Source: Nocardia sp. SYP-A9097 (GTDB lineage Bacteria > Actinomycetota > Actinomycetes > Mycobacteriales > Mycobacteriaceae). Taken from it: a DNA stretch of 45,710 nucleotides. Every line of letters begins with the position of its first letter. Position 1 is the stretch's first letter. The position numbers and the translations under genes are program-made. Shown here piece by piece: positions 1 to 7,261 of the stretch. The notes under the pieces were generated by a model that was given only the letters and a program-made list of their open reading frames with translations, did no database searches and was not told where the DNA came from. Where the stretch lies: NCBI RefSeq assembly GCF_009649815.1, contig NZ_WJIC01000042.1, positions 1 to 45,710 on the forward strand, written 5' to 3'.

Positions 1-2
1 GC

Positions 3-173
3 AGGATCGCTGCCGCCGAGGTCCACGGGGAGAAACCTCTGGACGCGGCCGAGCGCGCGGAGTTGCTGCGGCTGCGAAAACAGGTCGCCGAGCTGGAGAA
101 AGACAACTCTTTCTTGGTAAAAGCTTCGGCGTATTTTGCCGCGATGCAGAAGAATCGGCCCGGTTCGATCTGA
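3..173 (+). CDS. IS3-family transposase OrfA, C-terminal part (partial)
   Basis: The 5' end lies outside the window. The visible 56 codons form the C-terminal leucine-rich coiled-coil of an IS3 OrfA: RAELLRLRKQVAELEKDN with leucines at heptad-like spacing, followed by FLVKASAYFA, which is characteristic of OrfA C-termini. In this family OrfA supplies the N-terminal helix-turn-helix that recognises the terminal repeats and a leucine zipper used for oligomerisation. Its TGA overlaps the ATG of orfB by one base (TGATG at 171-175), and orfB is in the -1 frame, so it can be made alone or as an OrfAB fusion by frameshifting. Confidence 0.85.
   Translation, partial: RIAAAEVHGEKPLDAAERAELLRLRKQVAELEKDNSFLVKASAYFAAMQKNRPGSI
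119..123 (+). promoter_or_regulatory. Putative -1 programmed frameshift site (AAAAG)
   Basis: The codons GTA AAA GCT near the end of orfA contain A-AAA-G. The orfB (-1) frame is open from here to the orfB start, so slippage at this point would give an in-frame OrfAB fusion transposase. IS3-family elements commonly use A-rich slippery sites in this position; use here is inferred. No downstream stimulatory structure was checked. Confidence 0.45.
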
Positions 174-1090
174 TGGTGAAGTACGCCGGCCCCGACGACA
201 TCGCCGAAACCGCCGGTACCGAAACCCCTGAGGGACAACGGTTTTCGCTCACCCGGATGGCACGACTGCTGACCGTTTCCACCTCCGGCTACTACCAGTA
301 CTGCAAACGCAGGGCGGCAACGGTTTTGACGCCCCGCCAGCAGCGGCGCGCGGATCTGGAAGTGAAGATCACCCAGGTGCACGCCGACTCCCGTCGCACC
401 TACGGGGCACCACGGATCACCGCCGAGCTGCGCGAGCAGGGTGAGCTGGTCACCGAGAAGACCGTCGCCAAGATCATGGCCTCGATCGGGCTCGAGGGCA
501 TCAGCCCGCGCACGTTCAAAGTCCGCACTACCGTGGTCGACCCGACAGCGTCGTTCCCGGCGGATCTGGTGGACCGCGTCTTCGACCAGGGCCGCGTGGA
601 CGCGGCGTGGTTCACCGACATCACCTACCTCACGTGCGGTGAGGGGGACATGTACTTGTGCGCGATCCGTGACGGGCATTCCCGGAAAGTGTTGGGCTAC
701 AGTATCGCCGACCATATCGGTGCCGACATGGTCACCGAGGCCATCGAATCCGCTGTCTCCGCCCGCGATGGCCTGTGTCGTGGCACGATCCTGCATTCCG
801 ATCGTGGCGGCGAGTTCACCGCGCACCTGACAGCGAAAGCATGTTCAAGGTACGGGTTGCGGCGATCGATGGGCGCGACCGGGATTTGCTGGGACAACAG
901 CCCAGCGGAATCGTTCTGGTCGAGTTTCAAGCACGAGGAGTATTACCGGCACGTCTACGCGAGGAAAGCCGAACTCGTTGCTGCGGTTGACAACTGGATC
1001 AGTTTCTACAACACTGTCCGGCGGCACTCAGCGATCGGGATGCAAAGTCCCGACACCTTCGAACGCTCACTTCGAGCGACTGCCGCCTGA
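173..1090 (+). CDS. IS3-family transposase OrfB (DDE integrase domain)
   Basis: This 305-residue protein is the catalytic half of an IS3 transposase, which cuts and joins element ends as the OrfAB fusion. An N-terminal HTH_21-like region (about residues 45-105, with RRTYGAPRI) is followed by an rve-type core. The catalytic triad is visible: D149 in FTDITYL, D210 in HSDRGGEF, and E246 in NSPAESFW. The spacing from D210 to E246 is 35 residues, the expected DD(35)E arrangement. It ends with the usual family tail (FYNTVRRHSAIGMQSP). The length is normal and the frame is unbroken. Confidence 0.93.
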   Translation: MVKYAGPDDIAETAGTETPEGQRFSLTRMARLLTVSTSGYYQYCKRRAATVLTPRQQRRADLEVKITQVHADSRRTYGAPRITAELREQGELVTEKTVAKIMASIGLEGISPRTFKVRTTVVDPTASFPADLVDRVFDQGRVDAAWFTDITYLTCGEGDMYLCAIRDGHSRKVLGYSIADHIGADMVTEAIESAVSARDGLCRGTILHSDRGGEFTAHLTAKACSRYGLRRSMGATGICWDNSPAESFWSSFKHEEYYRHVYARKAELVAAVDNWISFYNTVRRHSAIGMQSPDTFERSLRATAA

Positions 1091-1104
1091 AACTCGTAAC
1101 TCCC

Positions 1105-1130
1105 CTGTCCACCATTCGGGGGGAACCTCA
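1105..1130 (+). repeat. Putative right terminal inverted repeat of the IS3 element
   Basis: Fifteen bases after the orfB stop the sequence reads CTGTCCACC...GGGGGGAACCTCA. Read from the right this begins TGAGGTTCCCCCC, like the start of terminal repeats on related actinobacterial IS3 elements (recalled, not checked). The matching left repeat is outside the window, so the exact boundary is inferred. Confidence 0.5.
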
Positions 1131-1418
1131 CACTGGCCATGTGCAGCGATGGGAACCTCGGACGTCCCGTAACCCCACCGTCAAGGCTGAACGCGGTTAG
1201 CAAGACCTCGAATCGAGAATGCGCTCCCGCCTCACCGACCCGCAGAACACACACGAGCAGTTGATGGATGGGTTTCCAGCTCACGGACAAATACGGATCG
1301 CGGACACACTCGATCCGCGATCACCTCAATGGATCGGCAGGTTGAACCTACTTCCAGCAGAATCTGATACTGATTGCGCCACAAGTAGTTCCGTGTCAAC
1401 CACACGCTGTCGGCTATA
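1131..1418. other. Non-coding spacer between the IS end and the recombinase trio
   Basis: No supportable gene is visible in these 288 bases. They hold the IS-proximal boundary, the small palindrome CTCGAATCGAG near 1207, and the strong 9-bp inverted repeat listed at 1296-1322. This is the downstream side of the trio operon, so one end of that element could lie here. Confidence 0.5.
1296..1322. repeat. Perfect 9-bp inverted repeat downstream of the recombinase trio
   Basis: GATCGCGGA (1296-1304) and TCCGCGATC (1314-1322) are exact reverse complements separated by 9 bases. The repeat lies about 100 bp beyond the stop of the zinc-ribbon gene. Only a short T-rich stretch (TATTTG) follows on the minus strand, so it could be a weak terminator. 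It could also be a recombinase binding site or element end. Confidence 0.5.
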
Positions 1419-3962
1419 TCAAGGATGCGTTCGACCGTCTGCACCGCGCCGCCGACCGATGAGGTCGGCAGCGTAGGCATCCGAGGACGATTCGGCATGT
1501 TTGGTCCAGCGGACTGCGGTGGTGATCGATACTCCAAGTAAGTCGCTGAGAGCTTTAGGAGGCATTGCGGCGGCATTGTTCATCAGGGCGGTGTTCCGGC
1601 CAGCTCGTGCAGGTACACCGAGCACGCGCAGTCGTCTCGCCAGCGCTTCTGGATGCAACGCGGCGCCAGGCAAACCTCCCGGAAAAAGCCACCGATGACT
1701 GTCGATATGCCCGAGCGATGCCTTGCCACGACGCGTCGTTACCAGTTCAACCAATAACTCGTCGAGCGGAGCGGGAGCTTCCAGCGGGCGCCGCCCCAAA
1801 TGCAATCCGACACCCTCTGCCGTTAACGTGACATCGTCGATGGTGAGCTGGACAATCCGGCTGGCGCTCTGCCCATAGAGAAGCACCAATAGACCGGCAA
1901 CACGGTCGGTCGTCGAGATCGTATTGTCGTGTAGCAGCCGCCGAGCGAGGTGCCACCGCTGATCGCCCTCACCGAACACCGTCCGCTGCGCCGATTCAGG
2001 ACGTAGCCCGATAGCTAGCTTCCCGACGTATCCGCGCTCCGTGCACCAGGTGACGAATAAGCGTGCTCGATACGGCATGTGCCCACCGCATAAGCACCAT
2101 TCATCCAGGTCGGCCTGCGTGCAGTCGCGCAGACCACGGCCCCTATCGTGCAGCCATGCCATCAGTTTTATCGCACTCTTGACCTCCCCGCGGATACTCG
2201 CCACTGCAGCGGGCGTCGTTGGCGTTTCGGCGCGGCGCAAGCGGGCCAAATGTGTCCAGGTGAGATAGCCGCGAAGAATCAGTCGCTCATCGGGATCCTC
2301 GACCTCACGAAATCGGTCCTCGGACCAGCGTATCAAGTTGTCCAAGTGCCGATCATGCTCCGGCAGAACACCATTGGCGATAAGCAGCTGTCGCAGATAC
2401 CGTGCCGGGCGGGTTGGCACAAGACTGTTGATGGTTTCATGGGTGACCGGCCCGTCGGCTAAAGCAAGCCTGGCCAACATCGCCGTCGTGCTTTGCCGCA
2501 GTAACCAATTCAGCAATGTGGTCGCGTCACTAGCACACAAGGCTCGACGAACTGGTTCGAGCGCTTCGGACACCGTCCCATCAGGGCCTGCCAACGCAGC
2601 CTGAAGGAGCTTCGGGGCGACGCATCGGGTACACAAACCATGGAGCCGCCAGGCGAGAGCCCCGCAGTTGTCGCAGGGCCTCCAGTACTCCGGTTCAGTC
2701 TTGATACAGGTCCAGCACAATGCGCCATCGGTTATCCGACCGCTCACGGGACGGACACGCCCGCACCGACAGCAGGGCTCTCGCCGACGAGCGCAGTTGG
2801 CGCACAGAGGTTTTCCGCTGGCGTTGCGGCTGCTGATCCTGCGATCCTTGCCACACATGACACACAGCGCGGTTCGAGTGCGTTGGTAACAGTTCGGACA
2901 TCGCGGATTCGAGGTATCTGCACCCCCGCAGCGCTTATGCACCCGGCAAACAGAACAGACCGCGAATGGCATCTTTCGACAGTCATAGCAAACTGGATTC
3001 CCACCGCGACGGGTGGCGATAGCAACGAATCGCCCGCAGTCTGAGCAGAAACCGTGGTTGAACTCTGCCCGCCGCGTGCACTTCTCACACAGCGGTTTCC
3101 CCTCATGGGTTCGTGCGGCAATTGGCCGCACCGCACCACAGCGCGCACACGTGGTCGCCCGAGCCTCCGCGTAGCAGGAAAGGCAGCATGGCTGACCATT
3201 TCGCCGTGACCCTAGCTTTCGGACCTTTCCGCAAAATTGGCATCGCGGCGCCACCACACCCTCGACCCCATGCTGTACCAGAACAGTCACGAGGCGCCGG
3301 ACCATCGCCGAACCGGATATCGCCTCTCCGACAAGCAACTCCGGCCTGTCCTGCAGATCCCACGCCACCTGGCGTCGCCGCGCCTGCTGGCGCACAGTGC
3401 GCTCGATCAGGTCACGCAGCATCGCCGTGTCGGTTCGCGGGCTGATCGCGACGATCGTCTCGACAATGAGCTGGACATGATCAATACCGGAGTCCGGTGG
3501 ACACATCTCACACCGCGGTTGCCTCTGTCGATCATAGGAACGCGGTATCAGCACACGGCCGCATACGGTGCACGGCCGTGGCGAAAATACACCTTTAGCC
3601 CTGTTGTCGCAGGTTACACAACGCCGGAAACCGTTCTTATCATGTGCACTCATCCGTTTCGTGGAATCACCACAGTTGGGACAACACGGTGCGACTACAG
3701 TCACCGCGCCGCGTGTGCGAAGGGCTCGAATCAGCTTGTCCACCATCGGTGGTCCCTCGGTCCGTCCCGAGGTAAGCAGAGAGGGCGTGTCTTCAAGTAC
3801 TCTGGCCAGCTTGCGTCGACCAGCTCGGCTCGTGACTACCTCTTCTACGACCGCAGCGATGACGGAGGAATCCAGATCAGGCTCTACACGACAGACCGTG
3901 CGGACAATCACACCGACTGGATCAGTCATGTGCTGAGGCTCCTCGGCGGAGTCCGCACTCAT
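1419..3962 (-). CDS. Nine-zinc-ribbon protein with degenerate tyrosine-recombinase C-terminus
   Basis: This 847-residue protein carries nine four-cysteine ribbons with CxxC pairs at 94/115, 131/151, 241/260, 272/292, 306/325, 336/355, 367/387, 397/416 and 430/444. Two N-terminal units (about 15-120 and 162-265) are related copies of a helical segment plus a ribbon. Residues from about 540 to 830 read like a tyrosine recombinase (SRIVQLTIDDV; LGVSITTAVRWT), but the catalytic tyrosine position is W819, the LGH histidine is V811 and the HxxR histidine is R786. R789 may be the second catalytic arginine. Strand cleavage therefore looks impossible; a DNA-binding or architectural role beside the active recombinase is inferred. 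It overlaps the upstream gene by 4 bp (ATGA). Size and gene order resemble TnpB of Tn554-like elements. Confidence 0.8.
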   Translation of the reverse strand: MSADSAEEPQHMTDPVGVIVRTVCRVEPDLDSSVIAAVVEEVVTSRAGRRKLARVLEDTPSLLTSGRTEGPPMVDKLIRALRTRGAVTVVAPCCPNCGDSTKRMSAHDKNGFRRCVTCDNRAKGVFSPRPCTVCGRVLIPRSYDRQRQPRCEMCPPDSGIDHVQLIVETIVAISPRTDTAMLRDLIERTVRQQARRRQVAWDLQDRPELLVGEAISGSAMVRRLVTVLVQHGVEGVVAPRCQFCGKVRKLGSRRNGQPCCLSCYAEARATTCARCGAVRPIAARTHEGKPLCEKCTRRAEFNHGFCSDCGRFVAIATRRGGNPVCYDCRKMPFAVCSVCRVHKRCGGADTSNPRCPNCYQRTRTALCVMCGKDRRISSRNASGKPLCANCARRREPCCRCGRVRPVSGRITDGALCWTCIKTEPEYWRPCDNCGALAWRLHGLCTRCVAPKLLQAALAGPDGTVSEALEPVRRALCASDATTLLNWLLRQSTTAMLARLALADGPVTHETINSLVPTRPARYLRQLLIANGVLPEHDRHLDNLIRWSEDRFREVEDPDERLILRGYLTWTHLARLRRAETPTTPAAVASIRGEVKSAIKLMAWLHDRGRGLRDCTQADLDEWCLCGGHMPYRARLFVTWCTERGYVGKLAIGLRPESAQRTVFGEGDQRWHLARRLLHDNTISTTDRVAGLLVLLYGQSASRIVQLTIDDVTLTAEGVGLHLGRRPLEAPAPLDELLVELVTTRRGKASLGHIDSHRWLFPGGLPGAALHPEALARRLRVLGVPARAGRNTALMNNAAAMPPKALSDLLGVSITTAVRWTKHAESSSDAYAADLIGRRRGADGRTHP

Positions 3963-4297
3963 CGCTCGCCAGTGATGATCCGGGCACGCTTGGGTCTGAA
4001 TGCGCCTACACCAGCATCTGAATTCTCGTCTCCGGCAGCCTTGTTCCGACGCGCCGTCGAAGCGACCGTCACCGGCTGAATCAGCTCCTCCATCGCACAG
4101 CCAAGGATATCCATAAGCGCCACAAGCGTTTTCAAACTCAACCGCTCCGGCTTGTCGACGACCAGCCGATACACTTGACTGTCGGATAACTCGATCCCAC
4201 GCTCGGCCAACTTCGGGCGCAGCTGGGTTGTCTGAAACATACCAGCCTGCGCCATCAGCTCACGCAGGTTCCATTTGTAGTCCAACCTCGCGCTCAT
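3959..4297 (-). CDS. Small helix-turn-helix (XRE-like) protein of the recombinase trio
   Basis: This 112-residue protein has one helix-turn-helix domain over about residues 8-75: TTQLRPKLAERGIELSDSQ, then VYRLVVDKPERLSLKTL, then ALMDILGCAMEELI. That matches Cro/CI-type DNA-binding folds. The C-terminal third is basic and probably disordered. It is locked between its partners: its start overlaps the integrase stop by one base (TGATG) and its stop overlaps the next start by four (ATGA), implying translational coupling. By analogy with small accessory proteins such as TnpC of Tn554 or phage excisionases, it may direct recombination or repress the operon. Which of these applies cannot be told from sequence. 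Confidence 0.85.
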   Translation of the reverse strand: MSARLDYKWNLRELMAQAGMFQTTQLRPKLAERGIELSDSQVYRLVVDKPERLSLKTLVALMDILGCAMEELIQPVTVASTARRNKAAGDENSDAGVGAFRPKRARIITGER

Positions 4298-5415
4298 CAG
4301 GCCTCCGATTCCTGGGTCTCGAACGCCCTGCTCAAGGCATTGGCCATCATCGTGTTCATGAAGTCGCCACTTACACCGGTATAGACCGCCGTTGTCGATG
4401 CAAATCTATGGCCGACTTGTTCTTGCACAAACCTCGCATCGACCCCGTCTTCGATTTGGTGGGTCACATGACTGTGGCGCAGGCAATGTGGCACCAGCGT
4501 CTCCTCCAGATTCAAAGCCGTTCGGTAGTCGGCGAAGCGCTGAGCGATGTGCCGCGGCGTTACCCGGCCGCCCCGTTCGGTCAACCACACCGCAGGATGA
4601 TCATCGAACCCATAGCAGGGGCGAATATTGCCGAGATAGTCCTCAACCGCTTCGACGATCCACGGCATCACCGTGTGTACCGTGCGCCGCCTCGGCGGGC
4701 TCCCCTTCGACGCCTTACCCCAGCGGATCTCGAGGTTGCCGAAACGACCCAATTCCGGTGCTTTCGGATTGCGGAACCAGTCGACCACGTCCAGTCTCGC
4801 CGCCTCCCTCGCCCTGAGGCCATAGGCATAGATTACTTTGAACAGCGTTGCGTCTCGGTAGGCCGCCAGTACGCCCTTACGCCGGCGCCGCATCGCGACC
4901 TCCACCTGGTCGTCGGCATAGTCGAAGAACCTCTGCAGCTCCTGCCGCGTCATCGGGCGCCGCTCCGCAGGGCCCTCGTAATTGACCAAGTGCGCCAGGG
5001 TATTCCATTCGAAACAGACCTGGATCGGATACGTGCCGAATCTACGCTCACACTCATCCGCCCACCCATACTCTGGGCGAACGAGGAACTCGCAGAACAA
5101 CTTCACCGCATTCTGGTAGTTGCGGACCGTCGACTTCGCCCTTTTGCGGCAACTAACCAGTTCGACCATCCACTCATCTACATGGGACGGCGTCCAGTTC
5201 CACGGATACTCGTTGGTATAGGCGATGAACCGCTGCACGACGCCCAACCCGCCCCGGACATACGAGCCGCTCAAACCGCGACCGCCAATCTGCTGCGCTT
5301 CCCAACCACGCAGCATCGCTTGCAGCACTGCATCTTCCGGCCGCAGTAGCGCCACACCATCGACCAGCTCCATACGAGCCGAACCCGGCACCGGTCCACC
5401 TGCACGTCGCCCCAT
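4297..5415 (-). CDS. Tyrosine recombinase/integrase of the trio
   Basis: This is an active-looking tyrosine recombinase. An N-terminal SAM-like core-binding domain (VVQRFIAYTNEYPWNWTPSH) precedes the catalytic domain. Counting from the longest frame (ATG at 5445, 382 residues), the catalytic residues are R211 (YGLRAREA), K244 or K247 (GKASKGSP), H320 and R323 (PHCLRH), H346 (VGHR) and nucleophile Y355 (AVYTG). The start at 5415 is preferred: GGGAG lies 4 bases upstream and a TATGAT -10-like hexamer just before that, while the ATG at 5445 has no visible ribosome site. It is the first gene of the coupled trio. The family's normal role is site-specific DNA breakage and rejoining; its attachment site is unknown. 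Confidence 0.9.
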   Translation of the reverse strand: MGRRAGGPVPGSARMELVDGVALLRPEDAVLQAMLRGWEAQQIGGRGLSGSYVRGGLGVVQRFIAYTNEYPWNWTPSHVDEWMVELVSCRKRAKSTVRNYQNAVKLFCEFLVRPEYGWADECERRFGTYPIQVCFEWNTLAHLVNYEGPAERRPMTRQELQRFFDYADDQVEVAMRRRRKGVLAAYRDATLFKVIYAYGLRAREAARLDVVDWFRNPKAPELGRFGNLEIRWGKASKGSPPRRRTVHTVMPWIVEAVEDYLGNIRPCYGFDDHPAVWLTERGGRVTPRHIAQRFADYRTALNLEETLVPHCLRHSHVTHQIEDGVDARFVQEQVGHRFASTTAVYTGVSGDFMNTMMANALSRAFETQESEA

Positions 5416-5422
5416 CCGGCTC

Positions 5423-5436
5423 CCATCATAGGATGG
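5423..5436 (-). promoter_or_regulatory. Inverted repeat and -10-like hexamer at the integrase start
   Basis: CCATC-ATAG-GATGG is a 5-bp inverted repeat just upstream of the preferred integrase start. On the minus strand it contains TATGAT (5430-5425), a good -10 match whose expected start point falls close to the ATG at 5415. No convincing -35 was found. It could be a promoter with an overlapping operator, perhaps for the helix-turn-helix protein of the same operon. Confidence 0.3.
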
Positions 5437-5538
5437 TCGAATCATGCATCAGATGACGGATTCTTGGCAAGTGCGCAGGCAGGAACGGGTCACGTGCAGC
5501 GTGTGGGTGTACAGTCGTCAACGCAGCATCAAGGCGTT

Positions 5539-6213
5539 TCAAATCTGACGTTCATGCATTCGTTGCAATTCTGCGCGGAATGTCCAACCGGCAACCACGA
5601 CTTCGGTATTCAGCCGAAACGGGGTTTTGATCCAGGCGGGTGAGCGGCGGCCGGGAAGGTAGACCGAATCGGCGCGCTTGGAGACGATGCCCTCGAGCCG
5701 GTGTTCACGAGCCACCTCCAGCAACTTTTCGGCATCCGTATCGAGCCAGTGCGGCGGGGCGGAAAGTGGTGTAGCGAAGGCCAATTCGGTGAGTATTTCG
5801 CGGCGGATCAGATAGGTCTCACGCATGGTGTCGCGATCGTCCAGCGTGAGCACATCGAAGGCGAAGAGCCGCACCGGAACCTCGCCGATCAACTGCCCGG
5901 TGGGGCGTGCCACGTGCATGCGGCGTTGCAGCCGGCCGAAGGACGGCGCGCCGTCGGCCTCCGGTGCCACTATCTCGCCGTCGAGAATCAGAGATCGCTT
6001 ACCCGCCAACGCCTTCAGCGCCATCACGAGCTCCGGATAGGAGTCACCCACCTGATTGCCGCTGCGGCTGTAGAGCGCGCACTCCCCCGCCGTGCACACC
6101 GCGATGATTCGAACCCCGTCCCACTTCATCTCCACCGCCCACCCCGGCTCGTCCGGCGGTACGCCGCCGATCGCGAGCATGGGGGCCGGAACTCCTTGGC
6201 GGGGCCACGCCAC
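5539..6213 (-). pseudogene. ATP-dependent DNA ligase (LigC/LigD type), 3' end lost
   Basis: The adenylation domain is clear: motif I EMKWDGVR with the AMP-accepting lysine, motif III LDGEIVA, LFAFDVL, motif IV EGIVSKRADS and motif V PAWIKTPFR. After EVVVAGW the frame enters foreign sequence and stops 14 codons later, so the C-terminal OB-fold is missing; it is needed for full ligation in this family. The break (about 5578-5583) coincides with the flank of the recombinase trio. A GTG at 6213 is a reasonable start, giving 224 residues; the N-terminus is uncertain and the gene could begin slightly further upstream. Such enzymes normally seal DNA nicks and breaks; this copy is probably non-functional. 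Confidence 0.8.
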
Positions 6214-6317
6214 GGCGCCCGCTACCCGTGCAGACAATCGGGCAATAGGGACATGCCGGGGAGTTTGCCTAACAATTGCCAATTCGAGCGGGTGGCTCGC
6301 CGTGAGCGACCGCTTCG

Positions 6318-6671
6318 TTACCGCGCGACTCGGCGCGGGGCCAGGGCGATGGCCTCGACCTCGATCTGCCAGTCGGGCTGGGCGAGCGCGGACACCTCCA
6401 GCAGGGTGTCGGCGGGGTAGGGCTCGGTAAGGAATTCGGCGCGCAGGGCGATCACCTCGGACAGGTTGGCAGCCATATCGCGGACGAAGATGCCGACCTC
6501 GACGATATCGCCGAGGCTCGCACCCGCGGCGGCCAGGACGGTTTCGACATTGCGAAAAGCTTGACGGCCCTGCTCCAGGAAGCCGCCGGGGACCGTGCGG
6601 CCGTCTGCGGTGAAACCGGCCTGGCCGGAGACATAGATCATCCCGTCGACGGTGATCGCCTGGGAGATGCG
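6318..6671 (-). pseudogene. RidA/YjgF-family protein, 5' end lost
   Basis: The sequence from SQAITVDGMIYVSGQAG to PDWQIEVEAIALAPRR is the body of a RidA-family protein, a group of small trimeric enzymes that hydrolyse reactive enamines/imines or act in catabolic pathways. The first strand and the usual start are absent: upstream of SQAI (near 6665) the frame no longer resembles the family. An internal ATG at 6641 gives 107 residues beginning inside the conserved core. The usual arginine of the active site is not evident. Immediately upstream begins a 5'-truncated CoA-transferase on the other strand. Confidence 0.75.
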
Positions 6672-7261
6672 GTGTATTCTTCGCCAACCGCAGGCCCGGA
6701 TATCTCGAGCGGATCGGGCTCACCGCGGAGCGGGCCGCGGCGGTGCGGCCGGGCATCGTGCACGCCACCGTCTCACTCAATGGCGAGCACGGGGTGTGGG
6801 CCGATCGCGTGGGATTCGACCAAACCGCGGGCTGCCTCACCGGGCACATGTTTCTGGAGGGCGAGCCGGATACGCCGGCGCTAGCACCGATCGGGGTGGT
6901 CAACGACTACATCGTGGCGTGGTTGCTGACCGCCGGGATCGTCGAAGCACTGTGCCGCCGCGCGGTGCACGGCGGCAGTTACCGTGTCCACGTGTCACTG
7001 ACCCGGGCCGCGTGGCGGATTCGCGGCATGGGCCATTTCGATCGGGATTACGCGCGCGAGATCGCCGACAGCGACGGCGCGCACGCGTGCCGGACACCGG
7101 CGACCTTCACCGCGGACACTCCGCTCGGCAGATATCTGGGGGTCACTGATCAGGTGCGCATGTCGCGCACACCCGGGCACTACCGGACCGTATTGGTCCC
7201 GCGCGGATCCGCGCGCCCGCAATGGCTCACGCCGGAACCACCCGGACCGGCAGCTCGGTGA
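6671..7261 (+). pseudogene. Family III (CaiB/BaiF) CoA-transferase, 5' end lost
   Basis: From VFFANRRPGYLERIGL near 6674 the frame matches the middle and C-terminal part of a family III CoA-transferase, continuing through FDQTAGCLTGHMFLEG and APIGVVNDYIVAWLLTAGIV. These enzymes move CoA between carboxylic acids and are about 380-450 residues long. Here only about 195 remain and the N-terminal half, including the region of the catalytic aspartate, is missing. The GTG at 6743 is the first start-like codon but has no clear ribosome site. The 3' end overlaps the convergent P450 gene by 35 bp. Confidence 0.75.

Larger units (their letters stand above)
1..1130 (+). mobile_element. IS3-family insertion sequence, 3' portion
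   Basis: Only the right part of the element is in the window: the end of orfA, all of orfB, and a probable right terminal repeat. The overlapping two-frame layout (orfB in the -1 frame relative to orfA), the DDE integrase core and the position of the terminal repeat just after orfB are typical of IS3-family elements. The left end lies outside, so completeness cannot be judged. Neither frame shows a stop or frameshift inside the visible part, so the element may still be active. Confidence 0.85.

Noticed and set aside
3237..4079. A 280-codon plus-strand open frame opposite the zinc-ribbon gene
   Set aside because: It has no recognisable domain or ribosome site, and the opposite frame is clearly coding with nine regular cysteine ribbons.
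1..5580. A composite transposon made of the IS3 element plus the recombinase trio
   Set aside because: Only one IS3 end is visible and no second IS copy lies on the right side, so there is no support for a composite unit.
5539..6903. A single 454-residue protein covering ligase and RidA regions
   Set aside because: The N-terminal half is out-of-frame readthrough of the RidA gene and is rich in Arg/Pro; only residues after about 230 match a ligase.
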